DNA of 64,000 nucleotides. Source: Flavobacterium sp. (GTDB lineage Bacteria > Bacteroidota > Bacteroidia > Flavobacteriales > Flavobacteriaceae). The notes under the pieces are model-generated. The model worked only from the letters and a program-made list of their open reading frames with translations, did not search any database and was not told the origin of the DNA. Both the position numbers and the translations under genes were made by a program. This document shows positions 18,429 to 29,382 of the stretch, piece after piece. Where the stretch lies: positions 1 through 64,000 of the forward strand of contig NZ_JANXUG010000012.1 of NCBI RefSeq assembly GCF_025352015.1, written 5' to 3'. Position 1 is the first letter of the stretch; each line of letters begins with the position of its first letter.

Positions 18429-18432
18429 GAAA

Positions 18433-18780
18433 ATGAAAAAAGGAGTTTACGGCATATTAAAAGCTCGATTTTTAGTCAATGAAGACGCCACCAGAAATTG
18501 GCGTTTCATAGTTTTTTTAATCTTTTTAGCTATTGTAATGATTGCCAATGAGCATAAATATGATGAAAAAATATACAGAATTGCTGAACTAACAAACCAA
18601 GTAAAGGAATTGCGTTCGGAATTTGTAGATAAACGTTCAGAGCTAATGAAATTAAAAATGGAATCGACTGTTTCAGAAAAAATGGAAACAAGAAATATTT
18701 TTCCATCATCAGTTCCACCAAAAAAAATAAAAGTTAAAAAACCTACAGAAAAAGGATTCTTTCAAAAGTTATGGCAGTAG
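18433..18780 (+). CDS. ftsL: FtsL-like cell division protein
   Basis: Single-TM protein with coiled coil in the conserved dcw position; ATG 18433 (MKKGVYGILKAR) preferred over TTG 18409. Confidence 0.8.
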   Translation: MKKGVYGILKARFLVNEDATRNWRFIVFLIFLAIVMIANEHKYDEKIYRIAELTNQVKELRSEFVDKRSELMKLKMESTVSEKMETRNIFPSSVPPKKIKVKKPTEKGFFQKLWQ

Positions 18781-20780
18781 TAGATAAACATATCTCTTAT
18801 AGAATTTATTTAGTTGCTTTCAGCATTTTTTTGTTGGCAGTTGCAATTACTTTCAAACTTTCCAAAATTCAATGGGTGGAAGGACCAAATCTTCGGGAAT
18901 TAGCAAAAAAAGAGACGGTAAAAAGTTTTATTATTCCCGCCAACAAAGGAAATATTTATTCAGCAGATGGTAGTTTGCTTGCCACTTCAATTCCTAATTA
19001 CAATATCAGATTTGATGCAGTGGTGCCAAAATCCGAAGTGTTTAAAAAAAATGTATATTCTTTGGCAGATTCTTTAGGAAAAATGATGTGTAAACCGAGT
19101 ACTTTTTTTCTGGTAGAATTGAAAAAAGCTAGAGTAAATAAAAATAGATATTTATTAATCGCACAAGACTTGAGTTACTCACAATATGTAAAAATTAAAA
19201 GTTTTCCTTTATTCAATTTGGGAGCAAATAAAGGCGGTATCATAACCGAGCAAGAAACCGTTAGAGAACATCCCATTGGGAAAATTGCAGAACGAACCAT
19301 TGGATATGATAGAATTGACGAAAGCGGAATCCGAGTTGGCAAAGGAATTGAATGGTCTTTTAGAGAATATTTGAACGGTAAAGACGGCAAGGTTTTAAAA
19401 CAAAAAATTGCCAAAGGACAATGGAAACCTATTCGTGATAGTAATGAAATAGACCCAAAAGATGGTTACGATGTCATTTCTACCATTGATGTTTACATTC
19501 AGGATATTGCTCATCATGCATTATTGAAAGCGTTAACCGAATTTAAAGCAGAGCATGGTTGCGTGGTAGTAATGGAAACTAAAACAGGAAAAATAAAAGC
19601 TATATCCAATTTAGGAAAGCTAAAAGAAACCGATTCCACCTATTTTGAAACCACAAATTACGCCATTGCTGAAGCGCACGAACCAGGTTCAACGTTTAAA
19701 CTGGTAGATATGATTGCTTTGCTTGACGATCATAAAATTGATACTAGTAAAGTCTATGACACTCATGGCGGAATAATTACCTACGGAAAAGATAAAGTTC
19801 GAGATTCCCACGATGGCGGCTACGGAAAAATTTCATTGGCACGAGGTTTTGAAGTTTCTTCAAATACCGTTATGGTTCAGGCGGTTTATGAAAATTACAA
19901 AAATAATCCGCAGCAATTTGTAGACCGAATTGACAAAATGGGATTAAACAAGCCATTAGGATTGCCATTTCAAGGGGAAGGAATTCCAACGATTCCACAA
20001 CCAGGAGAAAAAAGTTGGAACCCTATAGCCTTGCCTTGGATGGCTTTTGGATATGGTGTTGCAGTAACGCCATTGCAAACATTAACCTTGTATAACGCCA
20101 TTGCTAATAATGGTGAAATGGTAAAACCACAATTTGTTTCCGAAATAAAAGAATGGAATCAAACAATCAAAAAATATGACAAGCAAGTCATCAATCCAAA
20201 AATTTGTTCTGAAGAAACCATTAAGAAGATTAAAGCTGTGATGCAGAATGTGGTTAAGAAAGGAACTGGAGCAAAGTTGTATTCCAAAGATTTCTCAATG
20301 GCCGGAAAAACAGGGACAGCACAAGCCAATTATGCTAAAAATGGAGGTTCAGAAAAGCATTATATTTCGTCTTTCGTTGGATTTTTTCCGGCCGAAAATC
20401 CCAAATATTCTTGTATTGTGGTAGTTCATAAACCTAACACGTCGGGCAATAATTATTATGGTGCCGATGTTGCTGGACCCGTTTTCAAACGAATAGCACA
20501 AAAGATTTTTACCGATTCTCCTTCTACAAATGTGGTTAAAAACATCAATAACAAAATAAACAAACAGGAATTGGCTTACGATGATTATAATATCAAATCA
20601 AGTTCAGAAATAAAAGTGATTCCCAATTTGAAAGGAATGAGCGGAATGGATGCCGTAGCGCTTTTAGAAAATTTAAAAATGAAAGTAAAAGTAATCGGTG
20701 CAGGAAAAGTAAAAAAACAATCTATTCCGGCTGGGGAATCTTTAGATAAAAACAAAACAATCATACTCGAATTATCGTGA
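18771..20780 (+). CDS. ftsI: Penicillin-binding protein 3 / FtsI transpeptidase with C-terminal PASTA domain
   Basis: HEPGSTFKLVD (SxxK), SSNT, KTGTAQ; C-terminal PASTA (IPNLKGMSGMDAVALLENLKMKVKVIGAGKV). Confidence 0.95.
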   Translation: MAVVDKHISYRIYLVAFSIFLLAVAITFKLSKIQWVEGPNLRELAKKETVKSFIIPANKGNIYSADGSLLATSIPNYNIRFDAVVPKSEVFKKNVYSLADSLGKMMCKPSTFFLVELKKARVNKNRYLLIAQDLSYSQYVKIKSFPLFNLGANKGGIITEQETVREHPIGKIAERTIGYDRIDESGIRVGKGIEWSFREYLNGKDGKVLKQKIAKGQWKPIRDSNEIDPKDGYDVISTIDVYIQDIAHHALLKALTEFKAEHGCVVVMETKTGKIKAISNLGKLKETDSTYFETTNYAIAEAHEPGSTFKLVDMIALLDDHKIDTSKVYDTHGGIITYGKDKVRDSHDGGYGKISLARGFEVSSNTVMVQAVYENYKNNPQQFVDRIDKMGLNKPLGLPFQGEGIPTIPQPGEKSWNPIALPWMAFGYGVAVTPLQTLTLYNAIANNGEMVKPQFVSEIKEWNQTIKKYDKQVINPKICSEETIKKIKAVMQNVVKKGTGAKLYSKDFSMAGKTGTAQANYAKNGGSEKHYISSFVGFFPAENPKYSCIVVVHKPNTSGNNYYGADVAGPVFKRIAQKIFTDSPSTNVVKNINNKINKQELAYDDYNIKSSSEIKVIPNLKGMSGMDAVALLENLKMKVKVIGAGKVKKQSIPAGESLDKNKTIILELS

Positions 20781-22240
20781 TTATTTTAAAAGACATATTA
20801 TACAAAGTCGCTATCGAAGCCGTAAAAGGTTCGACGGAAATGAGCATCAATAAAATTGAGTTCGATTCGCGAAAAATTCAAGAGAATGATGTTTTTGTAG
20901 CCATTCGCGGCACGGTTTCCAATGGTCATGATTTTATTGAAAAAGCTATAAATCTTGGCGCAACTGTGATTGTATGTGATACTTTGCCGGCTGTTATTGT
21001 TACGGGTGTTACTTATATTCAAGTGAAAGATACCAATACTGCTTTGGCTTTTTTGGCAGCCAATTTTTATGGAAATCCATCACATAATTTAAAATTAATA
21101 GGCATCACAGGCACCAATGGTAAAACAACTATTGCCTCTTTATTGTATCAATTATTCCAAAAGGCAGGCTATAAAGTTGGCTTGTTATCAACTGTAAAAA
21201 TCATGGTTGATCATACCGAATTTAAAGCCACACACACCACACCAGATTCGCTAACTATCAATTATTATTTGGCAAAAATGAACGAAGAAGGTGTAGAATA
21301 TTGCTTTATGGAAGTGAGTTCACACGGCATTCATCAAAAGCGAACGGAAGCGTTGCATTTTGAAGGCGGCGTTTTCACCAATTTATCTCATGATCATTTA
21401 GATTATCATGCAACATTTGCGGAATATCGGGATGTAAAAAAATCATTTTTTGACCATTTGTCAAAGTCGGCGTTTGTTTTAACCAATATTGACGATAAAA
21501 ATGGGTTGGTGATGATACAAAATACCGTTGCCCGAAAACTAACGTACGCTTTGAAATCATACGCTGATTATAAAGCACAAATTTTAGAAAATCAATTATC
21601 AGGATTGTTATTAAAAGTCAACGAAAGCGAAGTTTGGGTTCGATTGATTGGCACTTTCAATGCCTATAATTTATTGGCTATTTACGGAACGGCAATAGAA
21701 CTAGGTTTAGACAAATTAGAAACATTGCGATTATTATCAGAATTAGAAAGTGTTTCTGGCCGATTTCAGTTTATTGTTTCAGATAGCAAAATAACGGCAA
21801 TAGTTGATTATGCCCACACGCCTGATGCTTTAGAGAATGTTCTGAAAACCATAAATGATATTCGAACGAATAACGAACAATTGATAACCGTTGTAGGTTG
21901 TGGTGGCGATAGGGATAAAACTAAAAGACCCATCATGGCAAACATTGCTTCCACCATGAGTAACAAGGTAATCATTACATCGGATAATCCAAGAACCGAG
22001 GACCCAATAGATATTATTGCCGATATGGAAGCTGGTGTTGAACCACAATACCAAAGAAAAACATTAGCTATCGTTGATAGAAAGCAAGCTATTAAAACTG
22101 CGTGTCAATTGGCAAGTGCAAATGATATTATACTTATTGCCGGAAAAGGACACGAAAACTATCAAGAGATAAAAGGTATTCGCCATGATTTTGATGATAT
22201 GCAAATAGTGAAAGAATTATTAGAACAATTGAACAAATAA
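20777..22240 (+). CDS. murE: UDP-N-acetylmuramoyl-L-alanyl-D-glutamate ligase MurE
   Basis: GITGTNGKTTIASLL, THTTPDSL, DNPRTEDP; GTG start. Confidence 0.95.
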   Translation: MIILKDILYKVAIEAVKGSTEMSINKIEFDSRKIQENDVFVAIRGTVSNGHDFIEKAINLGATVIVCDTLPAVIVTGVTYIQVKDTNTALAFLAANFYGNPSHNLKLIGITGTNGKTTIASLLYQLFQKAGYKVGLLSTVKIMVDHTEFKATHTTPDSLTINYYLAKMNEEGVEYCFMEVSSHGIHQKRTEALHFEGGVFTNLSHDHLDYHATFAEYRDVKKSFFDHLSKSAFVLTNIDDKNGLVMIQNTVARKLTYALKSYADYKAQILENQLSGLLLKVNESEVWVRLIGTFNAYNLLAIYGTAIELGLDKLETLRLLSELESVSGRFQFIVSDSKITAIVDYAHTPDALENVLKTINDIRTNNEQLITVVGCGGDRDKTKRPIMANIASTMSNKVIITSDNPRTEDPIDIIADMEAGVEPQYQRKTLAIVDRKQAIKTACQLASANDIILIAGKGHENYQEIKGIRHDFDDMQIVKELLEQLNK

Positions 22241-22246
22241 CCAAAT

Positions 22247-23473
22247 ATGTTATATTATTTATTTGAATACCTCGACAAAACAATGGATTTTCCTGGAGCA
22301 GGAGTTTTCCAGTATATTACTTTCCGTTCTGCGTTGGCTTTGATACTTTCATTAATGATATCAACCATATATGGAAAAAAAATCATTAATTTCCTAAAAG
22401 CCCAGCAAGTTGGAGAAACCGTCAGAGAACTAGGATTGGATGGGCAAACTCAAAAATCGGGAACCCCAACTATGGGTGGTTTAATCATTATTATCGCCAC
22501 TTTAATTCCAGTGGTTTTGTTAACCAAACTAAATAATATCTACATTATTCTTTTGATAGTAACCACCCTTTGGATGGGAACCATTGGTTTTATTGACGAC
22601 TACATCAAAATCTTCAAAAAAGACAAACAAGGATTAAAAGGAATTTTCAAAGTATTTGGTCAAGTAGGATTAGGATTAATCGTTGGTTCGGTTTTGTATT
22701 TTAATCCAAGTGTTACCATTAGAGAGCGTTCGGCAACGCCCATTTCTTTTAATCAATCTCAAAATGTAGCTACCCAAACACCGCTCGAAACTAAATCTAC
22801 CTTGACAACCATTCCGTTTACCAAAAATAACGAATTGGATTATGCCAAAATAATCGAATGGACAGGCGATGGTTATGAAAATTGGGCATGGCTAGTCTTT
22901 ATTCCTATTGTGATTTTCATCATAACGGCAGTTTCCAATGGAGCCAATTTAACCGACGGTATCGACGGATTAGCAGCGGGAACTTCGGCAATTTCAGTAC
23001 TTGCACTTGGGATTTTTACTTTCGTTTCCGGTAACGTTATCTTTTCTAGCTATCTAAACATTATGTACATCCCAAATTCGGGTGAAATGACAGTCTTTAT
23101 TGCGGCGTTCGTGGGAGCATTAATAGGTTTTCTTTGGTACAATTCCTATCCAGCAACCGTATTTATGGGCGATACAGGAAGTTTAACCATTGGCGGAATT
23201 ATAGCAGTTTTAGCAATTTCGGTCAGAAAAGAAATGTTGTTACCCGTACTGTGCGCCATCTTTTTTGCCGAAAATTTATCTGTAATAATGCAGGTTTCTT
23301 ATTTCAAATACACCAAAAATCGTTTTGGTGAAGGCAAAAGAATTTTTCTCATGTCGCCATTGCACCATCATTATCAAAAGAAAGGCTATCATGAAAGCAA
23401 AATTGTAACGCGCTTTTGGATTGTAGCAATTCTGTTAGCCATAGTTTCTATTGTGACCTTAAAATTGAGATAA
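22247..23473 (+). CDS. mraY: Phospho-N-acetylmuramoyl-pentapeptide-transferase
   Basis: [35 protein letters not shown]. Confidence 0.95.
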   Translation: MLYYLFEYLDKTMDFPGAGVFQYITFRSALALILSLMISTIYGKKIINFLKAQQVGETVRELGLDGQTQKSGTPTMGGLIIIIATLIPVVLLTKLNNIYIILLIVTTLWMGTIGFIDDYIKIFKKDKQGLKGIFKVFGQVGLGLIVGSVLYFNPSVTIRERSATPISFNQSQNVATQTPLETKSTLTTIPFTKNNELDYAKIIEWTGDGYENWAWLVFIPIVIFIITAVSNGANLTDGIDGLAAGTSAISVLALGIFTFVSGNVIFSSYLNIMYIPNSGEMTVFIAAFVGALIGFLWYNSYPATVFMGDTGSLTIGGIIAVLAISVRKEMLLPVLCAIFFAENLSVIMQVSYFKYTKNRFGEGKRIFLMSPLHHHYQKKGYHESKIVTRFWIVAILLAIVSIVTLKLR

Positions 23474-24807
23474 TGCAACGATTGGTAATATTAGGAGGTG
23501 GAGAAAGTGGAGTAGGAACGGCCATTTTGGGAAAGCAACAAGGATATGATGTTTTTGTGTCCGATTATGGGGAGATAAAAGACAATTACAAAGAAGTTCT
23601 TAAACAGTATGATATTAAATGGGAAGACCAAACTCATACCGAAAACTTGATTTTGAATGCGGATGTAGTAATGAAAAGTCCAGGAATTCCTGAAAAAACA
23701 CCAATTGTAAAAATGCTTTTGGAAAAGGGGATTACGGTGATTTCTGAAATGGAGTTTGCCATACAGTTTACCAATGCAAAAACCATTGGAATCACAGGAA
23801 GCAACGGGAAAACAACAACGACAATGTTGACGTATCATTTGTTAAAAGAAGGTGGATTAAATGTAGGATTGGGAGGCAATATTGGTAAAAGTTTCGCCTG
23901 GCAAGTAGCCGAAGAAAATTACGATTACTATGTGTTGGAATTGAGCAGTTTTCAGTTAGACGGAAGCATAAAGTACAGACCAGATATTGCGATAATAACA
24001 AATATAAGCCCAGATCATTTAGACCGATATGAATATAAATATGAAAACTATATAGCATCAAAATTCAGAATAACAATGAACCAAACCGAGAGCGATTATC
24101 TCATCTATGACGCCGATGACGAAACAATTTCAGCATGGTTCAAACAAAACAAAACAAAAGCCCAATTAATTCCTTTTTCACTAACAAAATCTTTTGAAAA
24201 CGGAGCCTTTATAAAAAATGACACTATGGAAGTTAACATCAACCACGAAGAATTTGAAATGAAAACTGGAGAAGTTTCACTAGAAGGAAAACACAACATG
24301 AAAAACGCTATGGCAGCAACTTCCGTAGCGCAATTGTTGAAAATCAGAAAGGAAACTATCCGCGAAAGTCTCTCTAATTTTCAAGGCGTAGAACATCGTT
24401 TAGAAAAAGTACTCAAAATTCAAAATGTGCAATACATCAACGACAGTAAAGCAACCAATGTCAATGCCACATTCTTTGCGCTCGATAGTATGACGGTTCC
24501 AACCGTTTGGATAGTAGGCGGTGTCGATAAAGGAAACGATTACAACGATTTGATGTCTTTAGTGCGCGAAAAAGTAAAAGCAATCATCTGCCTGGGTGTT
24601 GACAATAAAAAAATTGTTGATGCTTTTGGAAATGTGGTCGATATGATGGTCGAAGTAGACAACATGCGTGATGCCGTAATAACTGCAAAACATATAGCCG
24701 AAAAAGGAGATGTCGTGCTGCTATCGCCAGCATGTGCAAGTTTTGATTTATTTCAAAATTATGAAGACAGAGGAAAACAATTTAAGGTTGCCGTTCAGAA
24801 TTTATAA
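23473..24807 (+). CDS. murD: UDP-N-acetylmuramoylalanine--D-glutamate ligase
   Basis: LGGGESGVGTAILG, GITGSNGKTTTT, NDSKATN; start at 23473 (MQRLVILGG) overlaps the mraY stop. Confidence 0.95.
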   Translation: MQRLVILGGGESGVGTAILGKQQGYDVFVSDYGEIKDNYKEVLKQYDIKWEDQTHTENLILNADVVMKSPGIPEKTPIVKMLLEKGITVISEMEFAIQFTNAKTIGITGSNGKTTTTMLTYHLLKEGGLNVGLGGNIGKSFAWQVAEENYDYYVLELSSFQLDGSIKYRPDIAIITNISPDHLDRYEYKYENYIASKFRITMNQTESDYLIYDADDETISAWFKQNKTKAQLIPFSLTKSFENGAFIKNDTMEVNINHEEFEMKTGEVSLEGKHNMKNAMAATSVAQLLKIRKETIRESLSNFQGVEHRLEKVLKIQNVQYINDSKATNVNATFFALDSMTVPTVWIVGGVDKGNDYNDLMSLVREKVKAIICLGVDNKKIVDAFGNVVDMMVEVDNMRDAVITAKHIAEKGDVVLLSPACASFDLFQNYEDRGKQFKVAVQNL

Positions 24808-24808
24808 A

Positions 24809-24871
24809 AAGCAATAAGCCGTAAGCAATAAGCTGTAGGCAAAAAACAAAAGCTTAAAGCCCAAAGCATCA
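24809..24871 (+). repeat. Degenerate heptanucleotide repeat between murD and ftsW
   Basis: AAGCAAT AAGCCGT AAGCAAT AAGCTGT AGGCAAA AAACAAA AGCTTAA AGCCCAA AGCATCA, nine units in perfect 7-nt phase. Confidence 0.85.
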
Positions 24872-24876
24872 GAAAA

Positions 24877-26166
24877 ATGAAAGAAATAATAAACAGCTTA
24901 AAAGGAGATAAAGTCATCTGGGCATTCGTGGCCTTGTTGGCGTTGTTTTCGTTCATGCCTGTTTTTAGTGCCAGCAGCAATTTGGCATACATGCGTCATG
25001 GCTCTGGCAATGCCTTTACTTATTTGCTTAAACACGCAGCGCAAGTACTGGTTGGATTTTTCATTTTGTATAAAGTGCACAAAGTTCCCTACCATTACTT
25101 CAAAACTATATCCAAAATCTTATTGCCTGTCGTTTGGATTTTACTTATTTATACCTTGTTAAAAGGAACCGTAATCGAAGGTGCCAATGCCAGCCGATGG
25201 ATACAAATTCCGTTTATCGGAATCACATTTCAAACCTCTACACTGGCATCTATTGTGCTTTATGTTTTTGTTGCCCGATATTTATCCAAAAAAAGAGAAA
25301 CGCCCATCACCTTTCAAAACTCGCTTTGGGAATTATGGACACCCGTTTTTATCACTATAATTTTTATTCTTCCTGCCAATTTATCCACCGCTGCTTTAAT
25401 CTTTGCGATGGTCATGATGCTCGTATTCATTGGGAAATATCCTTTAAAATACATTGGTATCATAGTAGGAGCAGGAATCATCGGTTTAACCTTTTTTATT
25501 CTGGTTGCCAAAGCCTACCCAAATGCTTTCCCCAATCGTGTTGATACATGGATTAATCGTATCGATAATTTCACCAGCAACAAAGTTGACGAAGATGATT
25601 ACCAAATCGAAAAAGCAAAAATAGCCATTGCATCAGGCGGAATCTACGGACTTGGTCCTGGTAAAAGTGTCCAAAAAAACTTTTTGCCTCAATCCTCATC
25701 CGATTTTATTTATGCCATAATCGTCGAAGAATACGGTATGATTGGCGCGTTATCCGTTTTAGGATTATACTTATTGTTACTCTTCCGATTTGTCGTCGCA
25801 GCTCACAAAGCCAGTTCACTCTTCGGAAAACTCGTCGTCGTTGGCCTCGGATTCCCAATTATTTTTCAAGCCATGACAAACATGGCAGTTGCAGTCGAAT
25901 TGCTGCCAGTAACAGGACAAACTTTACCATTAATTAGCAGCGGCGGAAGCTCCATCTGGATGACATGCATCGCTCTAGGAATAATTTTGAGCGTAACCAA
26001 GAAAGAAGAAGAAATTGCCGAAGAACAAGCCGAAAAACAAAAACGAGAAGCCGCTTTGCAAAAGCTAATCGACAAACAACTGCAAGAAGATGAGACAGCA
26101 GAGACCGAAGATTTCTCGATTATAGATACAGCAAATCCATTGGAACCAATTCTAAAAAGTAGGTAA
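24877..26166 (+). CDS. ftsW: Cell division SEDS glycosyltransferase FtsW
   Basis: [51 protein letters not shown]. Confidence 0.95.
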   Translation: MKEIINSLKGDKVIWAFVALLALFSFMPVFSASSNLAYMRHGSGNAFTYLLKHAAQVLVGFFILYKVHKVPYHYFKTISKILLPVVWILLIYTLLKGTVIEGANASRWIQIPFIGITFQTSTLASIVLYVFVARYLSKKRETPITFQNSLWELWTPVFITIIFILPANLSTAALIFAMVMMLVFIGKYPLKYIGIIVGAGIIGLTFFILVAKAYPNAFPNRVDTWINRIDNFTSNKVDEDDYQIEKAKIAIASGGIYGLGPGKSVQKNFLPQSSSDFIYAIIVEEYGMIGALSVLGLYLLLLFRFVVAAHKASSLFGKLVVVGLGFPIIFQAMTNMAVAVELLPVTGQTLPLISSGGSSIWMTCIALGIILSVTKKEEEIAEEQAEKQKREAALQKLIDKQLQEDETAETEDFSIIDTANPLEPILKSR

Positions 26167-27269
26167 TGCACAAACTAAAATTCATAATAAGCGGCGGCGG
26201 AACAGGTGGACATATCTACCCAGCCATTGCTATTGCCAACGAATTGAAAACGCGTTTTTCCGATGCCGAATTCCTTTTTGTAGGTGCCAAAGACAAAATG
26301 GAAATGCAAAAAGTACCTCAAGCAGGATACCAAATTGAAGGACTTTGGATCACCGGTTTACAACGAAAATTGACTTTACAAAATGTATTGTTCCCCATGA
26401 AATTAGCCAACAGTTTATGGAACTCCAGAAAAATAATCAGAAAATTCAACCCAGATGTAGTCATCGGAACAGGCGGTTTTGCCAGCGGACCTTTAGTACA
26501 AGCTGCCAATAGTTTTAATATTCCCACCCTCATTCAAGAGCAAAATTCCTATCCTGGTATCACCAACAAATTATTAAGTAAAAAAGCCAAAACCATTTGT
26601 GTTGCATACGAAAATTTAGAACGCTTTTTTCCCGCAAACAAAATAGTTCTCACAGGGAATCCAGTGCGTCAAGACTTACTACAGGTCAATCTCAAACGAC
26701 GAGAAGCCATCAAATATTTCAATTTAGACCCCACCAAAAAAACACTTGTGGTGCTCGGAGGAAGTCTTGGAGCAAGAAGAATTAACAAACTAATTGAAAA
26801 AGAAATCTACCATATTATTTCAAAAGACATTCAAATTATCTGGCAATGTGGCAAATTGTATTACCACGATTACAACCATTTTACAGATCGTAAAATCGTT
26901 CAAGTCGTTGCTTTTATTGACCGAATGGATCTAGTTTACGCCGCCGCCGATTTTGTGATTTCCCGAGCCGGAGCATCATCCATTTCAGAGTTATGTTTAA
27001 TAGGAAAGCCAACCATTTTTATACCCTCTCCCAATGTTGCAGAAGATCATCAAACCAAAAATGCCCGCGCCATTGTAGATAAAAACGGAGCAATCCTCTT
27101 AAACGAAAGCGAACTCGATGAAAAATTTGAAACCGTTTTTTCAGATTTAATAACAAATCAAAATTTACAAACAACATTATCCGAAAACATAAAAAAATTG
27201 GCAAAGCCAAATGCTACTAAAGATATTGTCGAAGAAATAATTAAATTAATCGAAAGTCAAAAGTCATAA
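26166..27269 (+). CDS. murG: UDP-N-acetylglucosamine transferase MurG
   Basis: [45 protein letters not shown]. Confidence 0.95.
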   Translation: MHKLKFIISGGGTGGHIYPAIAIANELKTRFSDAEFLFVGAKDKMEMQKVPQAGYQIEGLWITGLQRKLTLQNVLFPMKLANSLWNSRKIIRKFNPDVVIGTGGFASGPLVQAANSFNIPTLIQEQNSYPGITNKLLSKKAKTICVAYENLERFFPANKIVLTGNPVRQDLLQVNLKRREAIKYFNLDPTKKTLVVLGGSLGARRINKLIEKEIYHIISKDIQIIWQCGKLYYHDYNHFTDRKIVQVVAFIDRMDLVYAAADFVISRAGASSISELCLIGKPTIFIPSPNVAEDHQTKNARAIVDKNGAILLNESELDEKFETVFSDLITNQNLQTTLSENIKKLAKPNATKDIVEEIIKLIESQKS

Positions 27270-27311
27270 AGTCAAACGACTTTTGGACATGAAGACATTA
27301 GACATTAAGTC
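27252..27311 (+). repeat. Degenerate 7/8-nt repeat spanning the murG 3' end and the murG-murC gap
   Basis: GAAAGTC AAAAGTC ATAAAGTC AAACGAC TTTTGGAC ATGAAGAC ATTAGAC ATTAAGTC. Confidence 0.7.
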
Positions 27312-27316
27312 ATAAA

Positions 27317-28657
27317 ATGAATCTAAATCAAATACATAACGTCTATTTCATCGGCATCGGAGGCATCGGTATGAGTGCCTTGGCAAGGTATTTCCAAAAC
27401 ATAGGCAAAAATGTTTCGGGTTATGACAAGACACCAACCATGCTCACAGATGAGTTGATTGCGGGAGGTATGAACATTCATTTTGAAGACAACATCAGTT
27501 TAATTCCAACCAATTATTACACCGAAAACACCTTGGTCATCATCACGCCAGCCGTCCCAAGAACACACTCCGAGTGGAATTACTTTTTAGAAAGAGATTA
27601 TGTAGTTAAAAAGCGTGCCGAAGTATTAGGAATAATTACCAAAGACACCTTTTGTTTCGCAGTGGCAGGAACTCACGGAAAAACAACAACATCAAGTATT
27701 CTTGGACACATACTTTATGAAAGTGGAGCCGATGTTACCGCTTTTATTGGCGGAATTGTAGAAAATTACCATTCCAATTTAATTGGAAACGGCAAAACCA
27801 TTACCGTTGTCGAAGCCGATGAATTTGATCGTTCGTTTTTGCATTTGCATCCCAATATCGCTTGTGTAACCTCGATGGATGCGGATCATTTGGATATTTA
27901 TGGCGATGCCGATGCGATTGAAGAATCGTTCCGAGAATTTGCCAATAAAGTAGAAGATAAAACTAAAATTTTTGTCCCAAAAAGATTGCCGCTAGAAGGA
28001 TTAACCGTCGGAATCGATGAAGAAGCAACCTACAATGCTTTCAATATTCGTATACAAAATGGCTTCTATTTTTTTGATGTTCAAACGCCGTCAGAAACGA
28101 TTCAAAACCTTCAATTGGGTTTACCAGGAAGACACAATTTAATGAATGCTTTAATGGCTTTAGCGATGGCTAAAATGTATGGCACCCCGACCAGTTCCAT
28201 TGCTAAAGCCTTGGCATCATTTAAAGGAATCCAACGCCGGTTTTCCTATCAAATCAAATCAGATGCGTTAGTTTACATCGATGATTATGCCCATCATCCA
28301 ACCGAAATTAATGCCGTGCATCAAGCCGTTCGTGAATTGTATCCGAACGAAAAAGTGTTGGCTATTTTTCAACCTCATTTATTCAGTAGAACCAAAGATT
28401 TCGCCGATGATTTTGCCAAAAGTTTATCCCAATTCGACGAAATTTTGTTGTTAGATATTTATCCCGCAAGAGAATTACCCATAGAAGGAATCACCTCAAG
28501 CTGGCTGCTTTCAAAAATTGAAAATACCAACAAAAAATTGGTTTCAAAAGACGAATTAATCCCTTCAATTTTAAAAAGCAATGCCCAAATAATTGTGACA
28601 ATTGGTGCAGGAGATATTGGTGAATTAGTTCCAAACATAAAACAAGCCTTATTATGA
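27317..28657 (+). CDS. murC: UDP-N-acetylmuramate--L-alanine ligase
   Basis: FIGIGGIGMSALAR, AGTHGKTTTSSI, YIDDYAHHPTEI. Confidence 0.96.
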   Translation: MNLNQIHNVYFIGIGGIGMSALARYFQNIGKNVSGYDKTPTMLTDELIAGGMNIHFEDNISLIPTNYYTENTLVIITPAVPRTHSEWNYFLERDYVVKKRAEVLGIITKDTFCFAVAGTHGKTTTSSILGHILYESGADVTAFIGGIVENYHSNLIGNGKTITVVEADEFDRSFLHLHPNIACVTSMDADHLDIYGDADAIEESFREFANKVEDKTKIFVPKRLPLEGLTVGIDEEATYNAFNIRIQNGFYFFDVQTPSETIQNLQLGLPGRHNLMNALMALAMAKMYGTPTSSIAKALASFKGIQRRFSYQIKSDALVYIDDYAHHPTEINAVHQAVRELYPNEKVLAIFQPHLFSRTKDFADDFAKSLSQFDEILLLDIYPARELPIEGITSSWLLSKIENTNKKLVSKDELIPSILKSNAQIIVTIGAGDIGELVPNIKQALL

Positions 28658-29376
28658 AATATTTCACTTGGATTAATATTAGATTAGCAATGATGATTGC
28701 CGTTATAATCGGTCTATTCTCGTTCACTTCCTACCGAAATGAAAGACGCAAAATAAAGAAAACAGAAGTGGTTTTTGTGGGCGAAAACACGCTTTTTTTA
28801 AAGCCCGAAATGGTTAATAAATTGTTAATAGAAAAAAATAAAGAACTAAAAACAATCAATAAAGTTGATTTAGATTTGAGGGAATTGGAGAAGTCTGTCA
28901 ACAAACAAGAAATGATCCAAAAAGCAGATGTGTTTGTTAGCGTTGATGGGGTTTTAAAAGCAGTAGTAAAACAAAAAACACCTGTGGGAAGAGTGTTTGA
29001 CGAAACGGGTTCTTTTTATATTGATTGCGAGGGAAATAAAATGCCCTTATCAGAGAATTACACAGCAAGAGTCCCACTAGTTTCGGGTGAAATTAACGTA
29101 GTAAACAAAGAAAAATTATCTGAAGTTTTAAAGATGATTACTCAAGATGATTTTTTGAAAAAAAACATCATCGGTCTTCAAGTTTTGCCTGACGGTAGCT
29201 TAATCATGGAGAACAGAAATTATGATTTTCAAATAGATTTTGGACGCACTATCAACATCGAAAAGAAATTTAAAAACTACAAAGCCTTTTTTCAAAAGGC
29301 AGTTTCAGATAGTACTTTGAATAAGTATAAAAGAATTAATTTGAAGTTCACCAAGCAAGTAGTGTGCATTAAATAA
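28654..29376 (+). CDS. ftsQ: Cell division protein FtsQ
   Basis: N-terminal TM plus POTRA/FtsQ-like region between murC and ftsA. Confidence 0.82.
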   Translation: MKYFTWINIRLAMMIAVIIGLFSFTSYRNERRKIKKTEVVFVGENTLFLKPEMVNKLLIEKNKELKTINKVDLDLRELEKSVNKQEMIQKADVFVSVDGVLKAVVKQKTPVGRVFDETGSFYIDCEGNKMPLSENYTARVPLVSGEINVVNKEKLSEVLKMITQDDFLKKNIIGLQVLPDGSLIMENRNYDFQIDFGRTINIEKKFKNYKAFFQKAVSDSTLNKYKRINLKFTKQVVCIK

Positions 29377-29382
29377 AAGATT

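Noticed and set aside
23491-23838. 115-aa ORF antisense to murD
   Set aside because: Overlaps conserved murD sequence; composition suggests shadow ORF.
24809-24871. CRISPR-like array
   Set aside because: Units are 7 nt without spacers; no cas genes in the window.
25134-25544. 136-aa ORF on + in another frame inside ftsW
   Set aside because: Fully overlaps the well-supported ftsW frame; Cys/His/Phe-rich product typical of out-of-frame reading.
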